Shown here in pieces: positions 51,141 through 63,108 of a DNA stretch of 64,000 nt. The position numbers and the translations under genes were made by a program. The stretch's first letter is position 1. Each line of letters starts with the position of its first letter. This stretch comes from Lepturacanthus savala (lineage: Eukaryota > Chordata > Actinopteri > Scombriformes > Trichiuridae). Location: contig CM060469.1 of the NCBI GenBank assembly GCA_030544235.1, positions 13,882,017 to 13,946,016 of the forward strand, given 5' to 3'. Below the pieces are notes generated by a model that ran no database searches, was not told the origin of the DNA, and saw only the letters and a program-made list of their open reading frames with translations.

Positions 51141-52827
51141 TTGGGAATCTGAGGGATATGCATGCGTGTGTGCATATGTGTGCGTGTGTGTGTGTCTGTC
51201 AGTGTGGAACACAGAGGTAGCTAGCCTAAACAGATGATGATAATCTGAGTGGGCTGATGACTCCAGACATTAGACACTTTGGCTTGTTTTAGTTTGGGTC
51301 TAAAGCCGTCATTATAGATTTGTTTGGGGTTATCGTGGTGCTGAAATGCATTTAAAGTCGAATCTGATTAAATTAATCTATGTAAGATGTACTCTGATAA
51401 AGCTGCCAATTTCAGCAGAATCCGTTGACTGACAGGCGAGGATTTAAATCACTTAGTCGAACAAATCTGACCCTTTTCCTCCGGAAAAAAAAAGACCCAT
51501 GCTATTCTTTGCAAGAGGTTAGCATTGGATCTTAACTCACTGTTATCATTCCCATCTGGAAGCTAGTAATTCAGAGCAGCGGCATTTCCCTACATTAAAA
51601 TCATGCAGTGACAGAATAACAAAAAAAAAAAAAATTAAAAACGTCACACTATCTTGATAGAGAAACTAAGCTGGGGAAACACGGTGGAAGAGATGTGTTC
51701 AATGAACCACTGTCGGTTTCATTTAATTTCTTTCAGGCTTAATTACTCCTGGAAAGCAGGGAAAGAATTTGCAAAACCTAAAAAAAAAAGCTTACATTTG
51801 TGGAGTGGCTAGTCGCTGGTTACATCTAAATGTCATCATTCTGATGAATTTGTAGTAATCTGCTGTATAAAAGAGTCGCAGAAATAAGTTACTTTACAGT
51901 ATATACATGCATACATACATGTGCATCTTTAATATCTCAGATTATAAGATACTTTTTATACAATTACTTTTTCAAAGTGATCTTTAGATTTGTTTTCCTA
52001 AGGGTACGTTGACTAAACGCTTACTGCCCTGATCAAACAACCCCTTTTTTTCTCCCTGAGTGATTGTTCAACCTTTCAACCTCCACTGCCATTACCCTCC
52101 TCCCTCCATCACCCTCTCGTTGTCCTCTTCCCCTCTTCCTCTCATCCCTCTCCCTCTTTTCTGTGTCCACCTCTGGGGAGAACAGGAGTTGGCGGTCGCT
52201 CAGGTGGTCATTTCCTCTCACGGCTCGGCGTGGATACATGCCTGGACCTGAGAGATGCCGCCGGTGTGTTTGTGTAGGTGTGTCTCCATGTGTTTGTCCG
52301 TATCCAAGGGGAGGATGCAAAGCGGAGATGCTAACTTTATCATCTGCTCGGAGGGGCGGTGGCAGATGGCGCTTCGGGGCGCTTGCGACACCGGTGTTTC
52401 CGAGCCGGCTGGGGAGCACATGAAAGGCAGGCTTTGTCGCTGTGCGGCCAGCGGGTGTCAACGAGGATGTGATGAAGTAAGACTAGTGGCATGAGGGGAA
52501 GGGGAGGAGGAGACAGGCATCATGAAATTCTCATATAGGCTGAGGGAATGATTAATTGAGTATGGTAATGGTTAACCAGCATGGAGTGATTTGGTTCCTA
52601 GGAATGTTGCACAGATTAAAAGAAGCGCTTGACTGAATTGACCTTTGTGCTCGGTGAGAGGGAGTATAAATTTTATTAATGGTTGTGATGTGGTGTATGA
52701 AAACAACTTCACCGTTGTTTGGGATATGGTGAGAACAATGACATTATACATAAAGATTTAACAAATTTTTGCCAAATCATTAGTGACAGGAAATGCAGGA
52801 ATTGCTTTCAGTACGAAAACAAATCAA
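51141..52827. other. Non-coding spacer with GC-rich patch
   Basis: A TG-rich patch at 51160-51200. A C/T-rich tract at 52075-52190 ending GAACAG is followed by a complex CpG-containing block (52190-52480). A 142-codon minus frame (52033-52461) overlaps the tract and is Arg/Glu-rich at its end because of the tract, so it is not credible as a protein. Confidence 0.5.
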
Positions 52828-52853
52828 CTATCATTGCTAAGTAGCAATGATAG
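52828..52853. repeat. Perfect 11-bp-stem hairpin
   Basis: CTATCATTGCT at 52828-52838 and its exact reverse complement at 52843-52853 flank an AAGT loop. Function unknown. Confidence 0.8.
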
Positions 52854-54893
52854 CAAGGAATTATTTAACTTAATAGTTACAAGTATATAGTATGTCTGAC
52901 ATATTTGAAGGAACTGGCGGTTACTGTACAATCATTGCTTTGTGAGAGGAGCTTTTGTTTTGTTTTGTTTTCATCAATGTGACTTTGCTTTCAATAATCA
53001 AACAAGCCAAGCACACCATGGCAGATGTCAGGTCCATACTCTGTGGACTATTAAAGAGGTTACCATGGCAGCGCAGGGTGGTCAGACACTGACAAATGTA
53101 TTATCGCTCTAACCACTGTACACTATGTTGAAGACGCTTAGTTTGAATCGAATGAGTAATGAAACAGACAATCTTCGAAATAGTACATAGACTGTTGCTG
53201 TAGCGTCTATGGATACTGTACTCATTCTTCTATGCAACAACTACAGCATGTGATGTTTTTTTTCCTGTGAATCCCTAAGGTTTCTTCCTTCATGTGTAAA
53301 CACACATTCATGCTCTTATCTATAGGCCCCAGAGAAACCTCGCTCCTCTGAGGCTGCAGTGGCTGTTATAGCAATAAAAAATATGTCCAGTGGATTGAGC
53401 ACTTCTTGCTCTCCAGAGAGCAAACTGCTAACTCCTCGCTAACCTTTAACATTCTGTTTATGAGTTGGACTTAGCGTGACATGCCAAATAAACTCCTTGT
53501 AAACTCAGATCCCTGTGTTCATGACAAGGTCAGATGGTTAAATGCGCACAAGTTGTTCCTGCACTGCAATGCTCCGCATGCAGCGTCTCTGCTGACAGCA
53601 TTTCAATCTTAATTGGATCTTTGTCAGGTTGTAAACCCGCCCCCCCAAAAAAACAGATCTCGCCGTATGATTTAGAACTTCTCTCAGTGTTGTGCCACAA
53701 CTTATCAGAGAGTGCTAGCCAATAGGATTTACCAGCAGAGAGAGAAGTGCAATATATCAACTTTCACATCAGCACAGAGGAAGACTGCAAGGCAGCCTGT
53801 TGGTGCAATGTTGCACACAGAACTGTTATGTTTTATCGACAGTGACGCTTACACTGCACTGTTTATGATAGATATGACCACAACTGTAACTCATTGCCTT
53901 CTGGTTTTCATCTAAGGTGTTCCAGATAGAAAAAAAAAATGTCAAAGTGTCAGTAATATTTCTTCATGTCAGGTTATGGACAGTTCCCGTCCTGGGTAAT
54001 AATTCACTCGGCTTCATCCGTGTGAAAAACAGCAACAGACCAAGTGTTATAGCTTGATATCAGCGGTCGTCTCGTGTTAGAGCCGGAGGGTTCATGCTCG
54101 GGCATTCTTCACACTTAATGTAAACAGATTAGCTTGGCAGAGGATTCAAGTGTACACCTCTGGAACACATTATGCATGTCAAAATAAGGCTGGCTAAAAG
54201 GTTTTCCAGGTTTTTTGCTCTTTGTTGATGTGTGACAGTGTGGATGTGCCTGCGGGAGTCGGAAAGAGAAAACAAAGATTAGATTAGAAGGAAGCGGGGG
54301 TGGTGTTAATGGAACACTGATTGATCAATACATTAAAGTGTGAGGTCACTGGAAGTTCAAGCTCGCCCATAAAATATCTGGGGTGTCACACCGTGGCACA
54401 CGAGGATCCCGGCACCTTCTGTGTGCGAAACTTGGTGAGACTTGGTGAGGTGCGTTAGACGTGTATATTTGGATTTAGAGAGCCATAAGTTTGTGTCCGC
54501 TGACAGTCTATTAATGATGGAGCCGGTTCCATGCAGGACCACATGGCCGTCTGTAACCGGTGAGTGGGAGGGAGGGGGTGGAGTAAATAGGAAGTCATTA
54601 TTACACTTCCCGCAGCTGCTTTACACCTACTGACCACATGGACTTACTGGAATAAATTCAGTAATGAACTCAATAATAACAGGTGTTCCGCTCAGCGAGA
54701 ACAAACACATGAACATGCTTTTTCGCCATGCGTTATTTAGATGGTTTTTCCATGGAACTATTTGTAGATAGAGGAAATATCCAAAATGACATCCGTTTGC
54801 TCAGATGAGCCGTTGAACTAAGAATGGGAAAGTCCATTAGACTCCAGAACAGAAGGAAACAAGTCCAAAACAAGTGTGCATATGTGGGTGGAA
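52854..54893. other. Non-coding spacer with complex patches
   Basis: Complex, regulatory-looking patches at 53270-53480, 53960-54200 and 54290-54660. No open frame has a recognisable domain. Confidence 0.5.
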
Positions 54894-54960
54894 TGTGTGT
54901 GTGTCTGTGTGTCTCTATGTGTGTGTGTGTGTGTGTGCGTGTGTGTGTGTGTGTGCGCGT
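54894..54960. repeat. (GT)n microsatellite, interrupted
   Basis: About 67 bp of TG units with C and A interruptions. Confidence 0.95.
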
Positions 54961-55645
54961 GAATGCGTTCATGGCGATCTGCCTTGTATGCGTATGCTTG
55001 TCATTGAGTCAGGGTGCATTTCTCTATTTGCAGGAAACTTTGACAGCCTGGTGTCTTTGTTCTAAAGTTCAGACAGGGAAGCAGATGGCTCTTCTCAGTG
55101 TGACTTAGCAAGCTAGCTAGCTGTAGAGTGCGACTTCACCGCCTCTGGTGGTGCCATGGATATTGTTCTATAGAAGACAACGGCCAAGATATAAGGTTTG
55201 TGAGACGCAGCCAGCCAGTAATTTATTAGTAAGTACCGTAAGTGAACAATATACAATTCTACATTTTTTTTTACTACTACCTCAAACTCAACAATACTGA
55301 CTGAGAAATGTAATTTTAGGTCATCTACTTCCTTCCCATTATCTGGCCTCAACTTAATTTGAAAGGTCAAAGGATAAATGTCAGTTGGAAGTCGGAAGTG
55401 ACTTTTTTTTCTTTACTTTAAGTCTTCAACTTAATAACCATGTCATTCAAGTTCTCCATCGCAGGTCGCTTTTGGTTTGTCTCATAAATAGTAATGAGCC
55501 TCTCTTCTTATTGGCTGATTTTCACTTGGAAGACTGAAAAAAGTGGGTGGGATGGTGGAGGGAGCTACTGCATGACATCATGGGAAAAGACAATGTTTCT
55601 AAATCTAGGCTGTGTGCATTTGTTTGATGCATGGAAGAGGTTTTA
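54961..55645. other. Non-coding spacer
   Basis: No gene or repeat is recognised apart from AGCTAGCTAGCT at about 55110-55122. Confidence 0.6.
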
Positions 55646-55948
55646 TACACTACCGTTCAAACGTTTGGGGTCATTGTAATGGAACAATGTGTTTGCTCAT
55701 TGCATCACAAGGCTAATGGATGATTAAAAACCATTGTGCAATCATGTTAGCACAGCTGAAAACAGTTAATCTGGTTAGAGAAGCTATAAAACTGACCTTT
55801 GACGAAAGCAAAGTTTGAAGGAAAAAATTATTTCAAATACAAGTCATTACTTCTAACCTTGTCATTGTCTCGTGTTAAATAAAAGCGTGACTTTTCAGGA
55901 AAAACACAAAATTGTCTGGGTGACCCCAAACTATTGAACAGCAGTATA
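55646..55948. mobile_element. Mariner-like MITE with CACTACCGTTCAAA ends
   Basis: About 303 bp. The left end reads TACACTACCGTTCAAACGTT and continues TGGGGTCA. The right end (55921-55948) is its imperfect reverse complement, roughly 23 of 28 positions, beginning TGACCCCAAAC. TA lies at both edges, as expected of Tc1/mariner insertions. The CACTACCGTTCAAA end is familiar from a widespread vertebrate MITE family. There is no transposase code. Divergence between the arms implies an old copy. Confidence 0.85.
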
Positions 55949-57663
55949 TGTGCCTTCAAAAAGGTCACAAAAGATCATGTGAAAACAATGGTGAGATGGA
56001 AGCCATGAGAAAAATATTGTTTCCACCACACTTCAATTTCACATCAATTACTCTGAGAAAACGTTTAGTGTGTTAGAGATTTTATTAAATCAGAAACATG
56101 TACAGTGCCAGATTTATTGTGTCACATTCACTGGCTCGCTCCTAACTCTAATCATGCTCCTTCGCTGACATAATCAAAAACAAATTTTACTAACCGCATT
56201 ACCAGAAATTTCTCCCGGTCGTAAAAGCTCTCTATTAAACACAACGTTTGCTTGCGGTTATTCTATTTTAGTGACTGTTACTCCTGTAAAACAGATGACA
56301 GTTATCAGCTGATTCATCCCCCCCCCTACAAAGACATTGTTCCCCATAAAAAGAAAAAAAAGAAAAATAAAGGCTACCACCATTTAACACCAGACCTCTC
56401 ATTCTACTTCTTACGCGGAAAAACACGAACTTTATCTCCAGTGGCAACATCCGCTCGCTTTTGCTCTTTCTCGCTTTCTCCCCCTTCACATGACGTTTGG
56501 TCTTTAATGTATTTCAGAGAACATCTGCTAACTATCACTGAACCTCGTGGGATTTCCATTTAGCCCAGTTAATTACTCTATCAAGCCAGGTTCATTATCA
56601 TATTCCTCCTCTTAAAAGATGCACCCGACACTGTGCGACTGTGTCTGTGCGTGTGCGTCTGTGTGTGTGTGTGTGTGTTAACTATAAGTGTGTACCCAGA
56701 CATGTGCCCACACTGCTGTAAGTGTATGTGTGCTTGCGTGGCTCTGTCTTAAACACATTCCTAATTGCAAGTGGTTCAGCCATAATACCCGTGTTAATGA
56801 ACCACAGCCGTCTATAGGAGCCAGCTCTGGAAGTCAAGTAGGGAATCTGTTAGTTTGCCTCTCTAGGGAGGACAGTGAGCTCGTATTAATCTTGATGAAC
56901 AACAGCCCCGTGACTTCTGCTTGTCTGTATCATTCCCCACAGAGGTTAGTCCAGGTGACTGATGGCACTGCCTCCCTGTCTCATAGGAATAGTACATCAA
57001 GAGTTCAATTCCAAAATGAGACACCTACCATTTAAATGATGTGACACCTGCTCTTATAAAATGTTGTTGGCATGATGGTAAAATGCATCCATTTCCTCTA
57101 CCTGATTAATCAAAGTAAGGGCCAACGGCTGCAAGGACAGGACTACAAAATACTAATGTCTGATGTCGAATACTAAATAAAAACCCTGCTGACAGAAAAT
57201 GTATTTATAAAAAAATAATGTCTGAGGGTGTGGAGTGTAGCGAATGGGGAGACATTTTTCTCCCAGAATTCATATTTCTCCTTTAGGGATCAATAGGCAA
57301 TAACAGATAAAATAATAATCAATCTAAGAAACATTGCCTTTCCCAAAAAAAAAAACATGATACCAAGTACTGTAGAATAAAACACTTTATAATGAGTTTG
57401 TTGTCATCGTTTATTATGTTCCTTCCAGTGAGTGACTATTGTTTTGTTCCTAGAGGTCACAGGATTTAAAGCAGCACCAGCTGTTCTGCCGAACAACAAT
57501 CAAGAGAAAAACAATTGTAGATCCATCTTCTTAAATGTATGAGCTGGAAGGTTAGCAGGATGTGAAGCCTGAATCTAAAAGTAAGAAGGTTACTGGTTAA
57601 AAGGCGAGCTTTGACCTTACAAATTATATGCTAACAAAAAAACAAGGAAAAGCACTAAAATGA
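55949..57663. other. Non-coding spacer
   Basis: A short (GT)n-rich tract at 56641-56678. Complex DNA at 56100-56280 and 56560-57030. The rest is AT-rich. No gene is recognised. Confidence 0.55.
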
Positions 57664-57950
57664 AGGGCGGCACGGCGGGCAGCGCGTAGCGCTGTTGCAT
57701 GTTCTTCCGGTGTCTGTGTGGGTTTTCTCCGGGTTCTCTGGCTTCCTCCCACAGTCCAAAGACATGATTAGGTTAAATGGAGACTCTAAATTGCCTGTAG
57801 GTGTGAGTGTGTCAGTGAATGGTGTGTGTGTCCTACGATACGCTGGCGAATGTCTGACCCCCTCACCCAAAGTACACTGGGATTGGCTCCAGCAGACCCC
57901 GGTGACCTTAGTGACAAATAAGCGGTTATAGAAGAGGACTGACGGACTAA
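57664..57950 (+). mobile_element. SINE-like teleost interspersed repeat, internally deleted
   Basis: It starts GGGCGGCACGGCGGGCAGCG and continues with the highly characteristic TTTTCTCCGGGTTCTCTGGC and CTTCCTCCCACAGTCCAAAG segments, ending near AAATAAGCGGTTATAGAA. I recognise the family from fish genomes, where full copies have a tRNA-like head with A- and B-box-like words and a GGAT-rich tail. Here the segment that would hold the B-box is missing: the head jumps from AGCGCTGT straight to TGCATGTTC. This copy is therefore a deleted relic. The class (SINE using an RTE-like LINE) is a tentative assignment. Confidence 0.8.
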
Positions 57951-60546
57951 AATTGAATCTAGAGGCGACACTAGTCCTCATAATTAAGTAATAGTGACTT
58001 CCTTTGAACTAATATTGGTGAGGAGGCTCATTCTGCACTCAGACAAAACATTCTTTAAGTTTTCAGGCATTTTCATGAAAGAATGAAAAGAATCTGGGCT
58101 ACGTCATCATTCTATTTCCAAAATAATGTAGTAAATGTGTATTCATATGCAGTTTTTAACCTACAATAATGATTTAGTAATACAACATTTTGATTTAAAA
58201 TCGATATCCAGGGAATTTCAGGAAGGCCTTAAATTTGTATATTATTTGTACAATTCTCAATCCATCATCTATAGCATTAATCAACCCACTCTAATAATTG
58301 CCTTTGCTTTTTGATTGTGAAATCAGCCACCCTGCAGCGAAGCTCTTCACTACATACACATTGTCTTTCTGTATATCTGGGTTCTATATGGCAGTGGGTG
58401 TTCTGAGTGCAGAGCAGTGAATTCTACCCTTTGATGAGATTAGCTGAGTGGTGTACTTGAAATAACCTTTCATGCGCTGCCATTATTGTATTAATCTATT
58501 CTAAAACAATTTGGTTGAATTAATTAGGCCCTACATATTTCAGCAACGCTCACAGGCTGCCTGGAAACAGATGGCTCTGAGGGCGAGCCACTCTCCAAAG
58601 GATGTGTATGGCTGAGGAGTAGAAGGGAGAAAAGAGAAATGGGAATGATGAGGAAATGGGAAGAGGGAGAAGAAAATGGTGGCCTGAAAGGGAAAGGTGT
58701 GTCAACAACACCTCCTTATTGTATAACCGACAGGCTGACGGAAGAGGGAAAATTGAGCAAAATGAGGAGGAAATAGAAAGAGAAAGTTGCCTGGGGTCTC
58801 GGTACCTAATGCCTATCAGTTCCTTTGCAGCTGACAGGAGATTGGTAGCTTAACAACAGTTGGGCGAAGAAGGCTATTATCTCAATCCTACAGTGTTCTG
58901 GATGGGTTCAACCTTGAACAGCTTGTAGATGATGAGCCTATCCATATGGTGTTTAAATCGCTCAGCGTTTCCTGAGCCATTAACCTTCAGGACATCTTGC
59001 ACTTGTCCTTCAATTTGACTGACAGCTCTGTGTAGATTCCATAAAACATCCTCACTATTAAGTAAAATCTTATATGTGAAAATACTGTAAAGCCGCACTT
59101 TAAAACCAGCCTGAATACTATTACAACCACGCATAGGCCACCTATGATTCCCCACCTATTGGATTGAGGCCCTTAAAATGACGCATTGTCTACTACAACT
59201 GAAGAGTATTTTTTTTTCCTTTATCAGACTGTTTAGGTGAATGGATTTTAGTGGCCTGAAGATGTGAAAGCATTCAGTGTTTCACAAGAAAAAGTTTAAA
59301 AAAAAATAAATAAATACATCTCTAATGTTCTTCTATCCCATTAATCATCTGGTCGACCATCATGAATATCTCCCTTGAGGTGGAAACTATAGAGCAGGTA
59401 GCTGTAATGTTAAAGGTTTTAAATTTTTTATTACATTTTGTGCCTGAGATACACATCTACACATGCTCCTTTACAGGCTGAGTGTTCGCTTTCCGAAGGG
59501 ATGTGCAACAGTGCAAAGTGGTGACGACAGTCAAAACTGTTTTACAGACCGTGACGTGTGGATTTAAGAGCCGGGGAGTTCGAGCGCTGGAGTGCTGAGG
59601 CGTTTACAAGCCACCGCCACATCATGAAGGACAAGTTAATGGGTAGCGGAGAGGAGGCGGATCATAATGCACTTTGTGGCCCGGGTCCAGCCAAGTCTCG
59701 ACTTTTTAACAAGGATCTCAACCTTGCTGATGAGGATGCCCTCAGAGAGGAGAGACGAGGGAGGGAAAGTGAGAGCAAAGACGGAGGGGGAAAGATGGAA
59801 GAAAGATGATGCGGAGGTTGTAGGGTTTAGTTAATGCTGCCACAGAGGGCTTAGCTCACTCCGAGTCCGCGTCAACTCTTGTTTCAGGGCTTCGGTAATG
59901 GACATCAAACCTCTGGCGCCGTATCTGCAGCCGGGGAAATTAAAGTTTTCCAACTCCTGACTTGGCAGGCGCCGTGGCAAATGATACCCATTCACCTGAG
60001 AGGGAGGGTGTGAGACCTTGCAGCGAGAGTGATGTCACTGGCAGAACTCTCTCAAGCCATTTCAGCAACAGCTTGAGCTGGAAACACAACACAGGAAACT
60101 AAACACAGAGGGCGTGACGTGCCAGCATCAATCCATTGTACGTTATATTTCTGTGACACGAGCTGATAAACGACAAATTACTACCTCGCATTACCCTAAC
60201 TGCCCTCTCTTTCTCTGGCAGTATGGCAGCCTGTGGCCCGTGCCACGGTCTCCTCTCTGCCCACTACTCCCGCTACCGTTTAAACTAACATGACGTCTTG
60301 CTGCCCAACACGACTTGGGCAGAGTGATTGTGCCTTGTGCCTGCTTTTATTACCTTGTTGACACCAGCTGCTAGTTTTAAGCACTTTTAAATGCTGAGTC
60401 TGAGTGGTGGCTCAAATCATAGAATTAATGCCGTTATTCCTGTCCAGCTTTCTTTTTGGCAGTGCTTTTAAGCCCCAGACTTAACAACAAGCCTCGGTTT
60501 TATGCATTCAGACAGCTGGTGGGAATAAGGCAGTTGCCAGTGGCAT

Positions 60547-60551
<5 letters not shown>
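57951..60551. other. Non-coding spacer with complex patches
   Basis: Complex patches at 58310-58610 (many TAAT/ATTA cores, including AATTAATTAGG) and 59450-60140. A 92-codon minus frame (58877-59155) and an 83-codon plus frame (59558-59809) read as protein-like but show no domain, splice context or homology I recognise, and are not called as genes. Confidence 0.45.

Positions 60552-60610
<59 letters not shown>
60552..60610. repeat. (TG)n microsatellite
   Basis: 59 bp of pure TG. Confidence 0.98.
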
Positions 60611-60613
<3 letters not shown>

Positions 60614-61862
60614 CGTAAGCGTGTGTGTAATATGGCTAGCGTGTGCCTTCGCGTGTGGGAGGGCATCTGAATATTAAAAAACTGTCTTTAAAAAGTTGCT
60701 TGTCCGCTGTCCAAATATTAAAATTGTGCATTTGTCATGTTGGTCAGTCTTTGTGGACAAGGATTCATCTCTCAAGCTCAGTATTTGGCATTAATAAAGG
60801 TGATTAAAATGTGGTGGAAATGTGACATACTGGAAACCAAATGTTGCAGATTCCTCCTTCCCCTTCACCAGTTTGACACTCAACTTCCACTCGCTCCACA
60901 CTGGCACGCTTCATTACTACTACGCCTGTGTGAAGTCACTCGCCTCCTCTTGCACACAAGTGCACACCACCACCACACACACACACACACACACACACAC
61001 TTTCCTTCACTTCACACACACAAACTTAGCGATGCTATCTAGCAGCTGTACCTCTCCTTATGCGCAGAGTGTTGATCCCAGTTCTTCTCTCACACACAGT
61101 GAACATATGTCAGTCAGAAACAAGGCAGACTCTGTATTTCTTCTTTTGAATAAAAAAAAAAAAAGTTTGGTTCTCATTTTAAACGGCACTTCTTAAGTCT
61201 CCTTAGACTCATGCGGAAAGACCCTGAGAGATACATGGAGGTGACCTTGCTGCGTGCGGGTGTGTGCGCGTGTGTTCAAATCTGTGAATGTGCATGTGCA
61301 TGTGATTACAAAGGGAGGATCTGAGATGCCTAAGGTAAAACAAATACAGACTCTGATAGATGCCAGCAGCACCTGTCTGATTTACATTTCCTAATTGCAA
61401 ATGAATTACCAAAGAAACATTTCAGCAGCGCAGACAGGCAACACGACACAGAGTTCTACCTGAAGGAGAAAGTGTTTCCACAGAAATATTTATAGGACGC
61501 TTGGAAAACTTCAGCATGAGACAGCCGTCCCCCTGACGACTGTTTGATTGTATGTGCTGTAGCAATGCAAATGTACATGTACAAACATCAGTAGCCATGG
61601 AGTTTATGCGAGAGCTTTGACTCTGAAGTGAAAGAGTGAAAACCGACTTTATGTACAGACTGCTACTTCTGACACTTCATTCTGGTTGCAATGATGCAGT
61701 TTTCTTGAGAATCAGGATATTCTCCACATCCCTCTCTTTATTGTAGTTATTCCTGAAATATTTTTTTAAAAAATGTATAAATCAAATTAATGTCTTTGAT
61801 GAATTATGACACCAAACCTGAGCCTATTCAATGAATATTGTCCCAGAAAAATAGAAAATGAT
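60611..61862. other. Non-coding spacer
   Basis: A (CA)n tract at about 60974-61001, complex DNA at 61360-61620 with a POU octamer ATGCAAAT at 61565-61572, and otherwise AT-rich sequence. No gene. Confidence 0.55.
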
Positions 61863-61990
61863 GACTAGGACTGCTACTGAATAGTGTTTTCTTACTATCG
61901 ATTGATCTGCAGATTATTTTCTCAATTAAATCGGTCTAAATATTGTCTTCACCATTTGACATCATCAAATTACTAATTTTCTATAACTAC
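61863..61990 (+). mobile_element. Fragment of a CTGC-AACGATTA-type fish repeat
   Basis: GGACTGCTACTGAATAGTG, CTATCGATTGATCTGC and AGATTATTTTCTCAATTAA follow the layout of a dispersed teleost element whose consensus starts GGGCTGCAACTAACGATTA. The copy is divergent and lacks a clear right end. From memory of the family. Confidence 0.6.
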
Positions 61991-62094
61991 AGTAACAGTT
62001 GAAATCCGGAAAAAAAAATCCTCACCGTCGAGGTTAATAACCACTGAAATTTTTATTTTTTTTTTTAAATTAACATAGATCATCTATTTGGCAC

Positions 62095-62707
62095 TAGGGC
62101 TGAACCATAATCAAAATTATATTTTATATTTAAATTTGATTAAAATCGCAGTATGGCCTAAGCCAAGGCGTAATATTTGTTAAAGGTGAAATATCAGTGT
62201 CAAAACACTATTTATATTACAGAATGTAGAAAAAATTATAGTTTCGATATTGTGTCAAACACCAACTATTTTGTAGAGATATCTACTGAAGTGAGCATGC
62301 TAAATCAATAGCCCTGTCTCATAATAAGACTTTGTACTCCTGAGTCACGTTTCATTTCCATCTACTTGTCAAGTAAATTTAAACTGAATAGTTGAAATCT
62401 TGTGGAAAAAAACAAAATGCAAATTGGGGCAGTTTCTATCTGGTTTGGAGCCAATAAACCAGTAGCGTTGTTTCATCAGAAGATGGCAGTACAGGCTACA
62501 TGGCTGCAATAAACAGAGTAGAAGAAGAAAAGGTTGAGATTCCAAAAGACCGAGAGAAAAATGGAGAGAATTTGTTTCAATTGGGCAAATTGCAATAAAA
62601 AAAATCATAGCATCTTTTTTTAAGATGTTTTTCAATTGAAATAAGAATGTAGTAAAAAAATTAATCCTTTCCTCTAAAATCACAAATCATATCATAATTG
62701 CAATACC
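62095..62707 (+). mobile_element. Degraded TAGGGCTG-ended hAT-like element (left part)
   Basis: It starts TAGGGCTGAACCATAATC and is AT-rich with AATCGC-type words. Near 62690 it has CATATCATAATTGCAATAC, matching the inner right-hand part of a common fish element that normally ends CAGCCCTA. The right end is interrupted by the 62708-63108 insertion, and no clear continuation is visible after it. Boundaries are approximate. Confidence 0.55.
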
Positions 62708-63108
62708 CAGCGTTTCCTCTAGGATTTTTTTCATCAGTGGGAAAGCAGCAGATTTTACTTTTTAACTCGGCTCTCCCCCTGCTCCTGTTTTATCTGTTAC
62801 ATAATATTAGCTGACATCAATATATTCTGAACTTCTGTTTAACTTGTAAAATCTATGTTGAGTTATCTCAAGCCCGTAAATTAAGTCTTTACCTGTTGCC
62901 TAGGTGCTTGACTACAGTATAACACAGTTACCAGTAGCAACAACGCTGAATAACTTTGGTGCTGGGTGCCTTGGTGCTCGTGAGTACCCGACAGGACTAT
63001 GCTGTGAAGATGGGGAGATGTGGCAGTGATGTATTTGCATCAACAAACGGCAGCTAGGATTTAGGAGTCATGGGCCACCACTCCTAAATGAATGTAGAGG
63101 AAACACTG
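62708..63108. mobile_element. Nested hAT-type MITE with CAGYGTTTCCTCTA ends
   Basis: 401 bp. The left end is CAGCGTTTCCTCTAGGATTT. The right end is the reverse complement of CAGTGTTTCCTCTACATTCA, with 13 of the first 14 terminal positions identical. Eight-bp flanks are GCAATACC and GCATCACC, a 6-of-8 match consistent with an aged hAT target-site duplication. Inverted inner words (TCAGTGGG and CCACCACT) continue the arms. No transposase code. It lies inside an older TAGGGCTG-type element. Confidence 0.8.

Noticed and set aside
52033..52461. 142-codon minus-strand frame
   Set aside because: Its C-terminal third is translation of a pyrimidine tract (Arg/Glu-rich). The rest matches no family and lies in a complex non-coding block.
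62369..62683. 104-codon minus-strand frame
   Set aside because: Lies wholly inside a degraded AT-rich transposon and shows no transposase motif.
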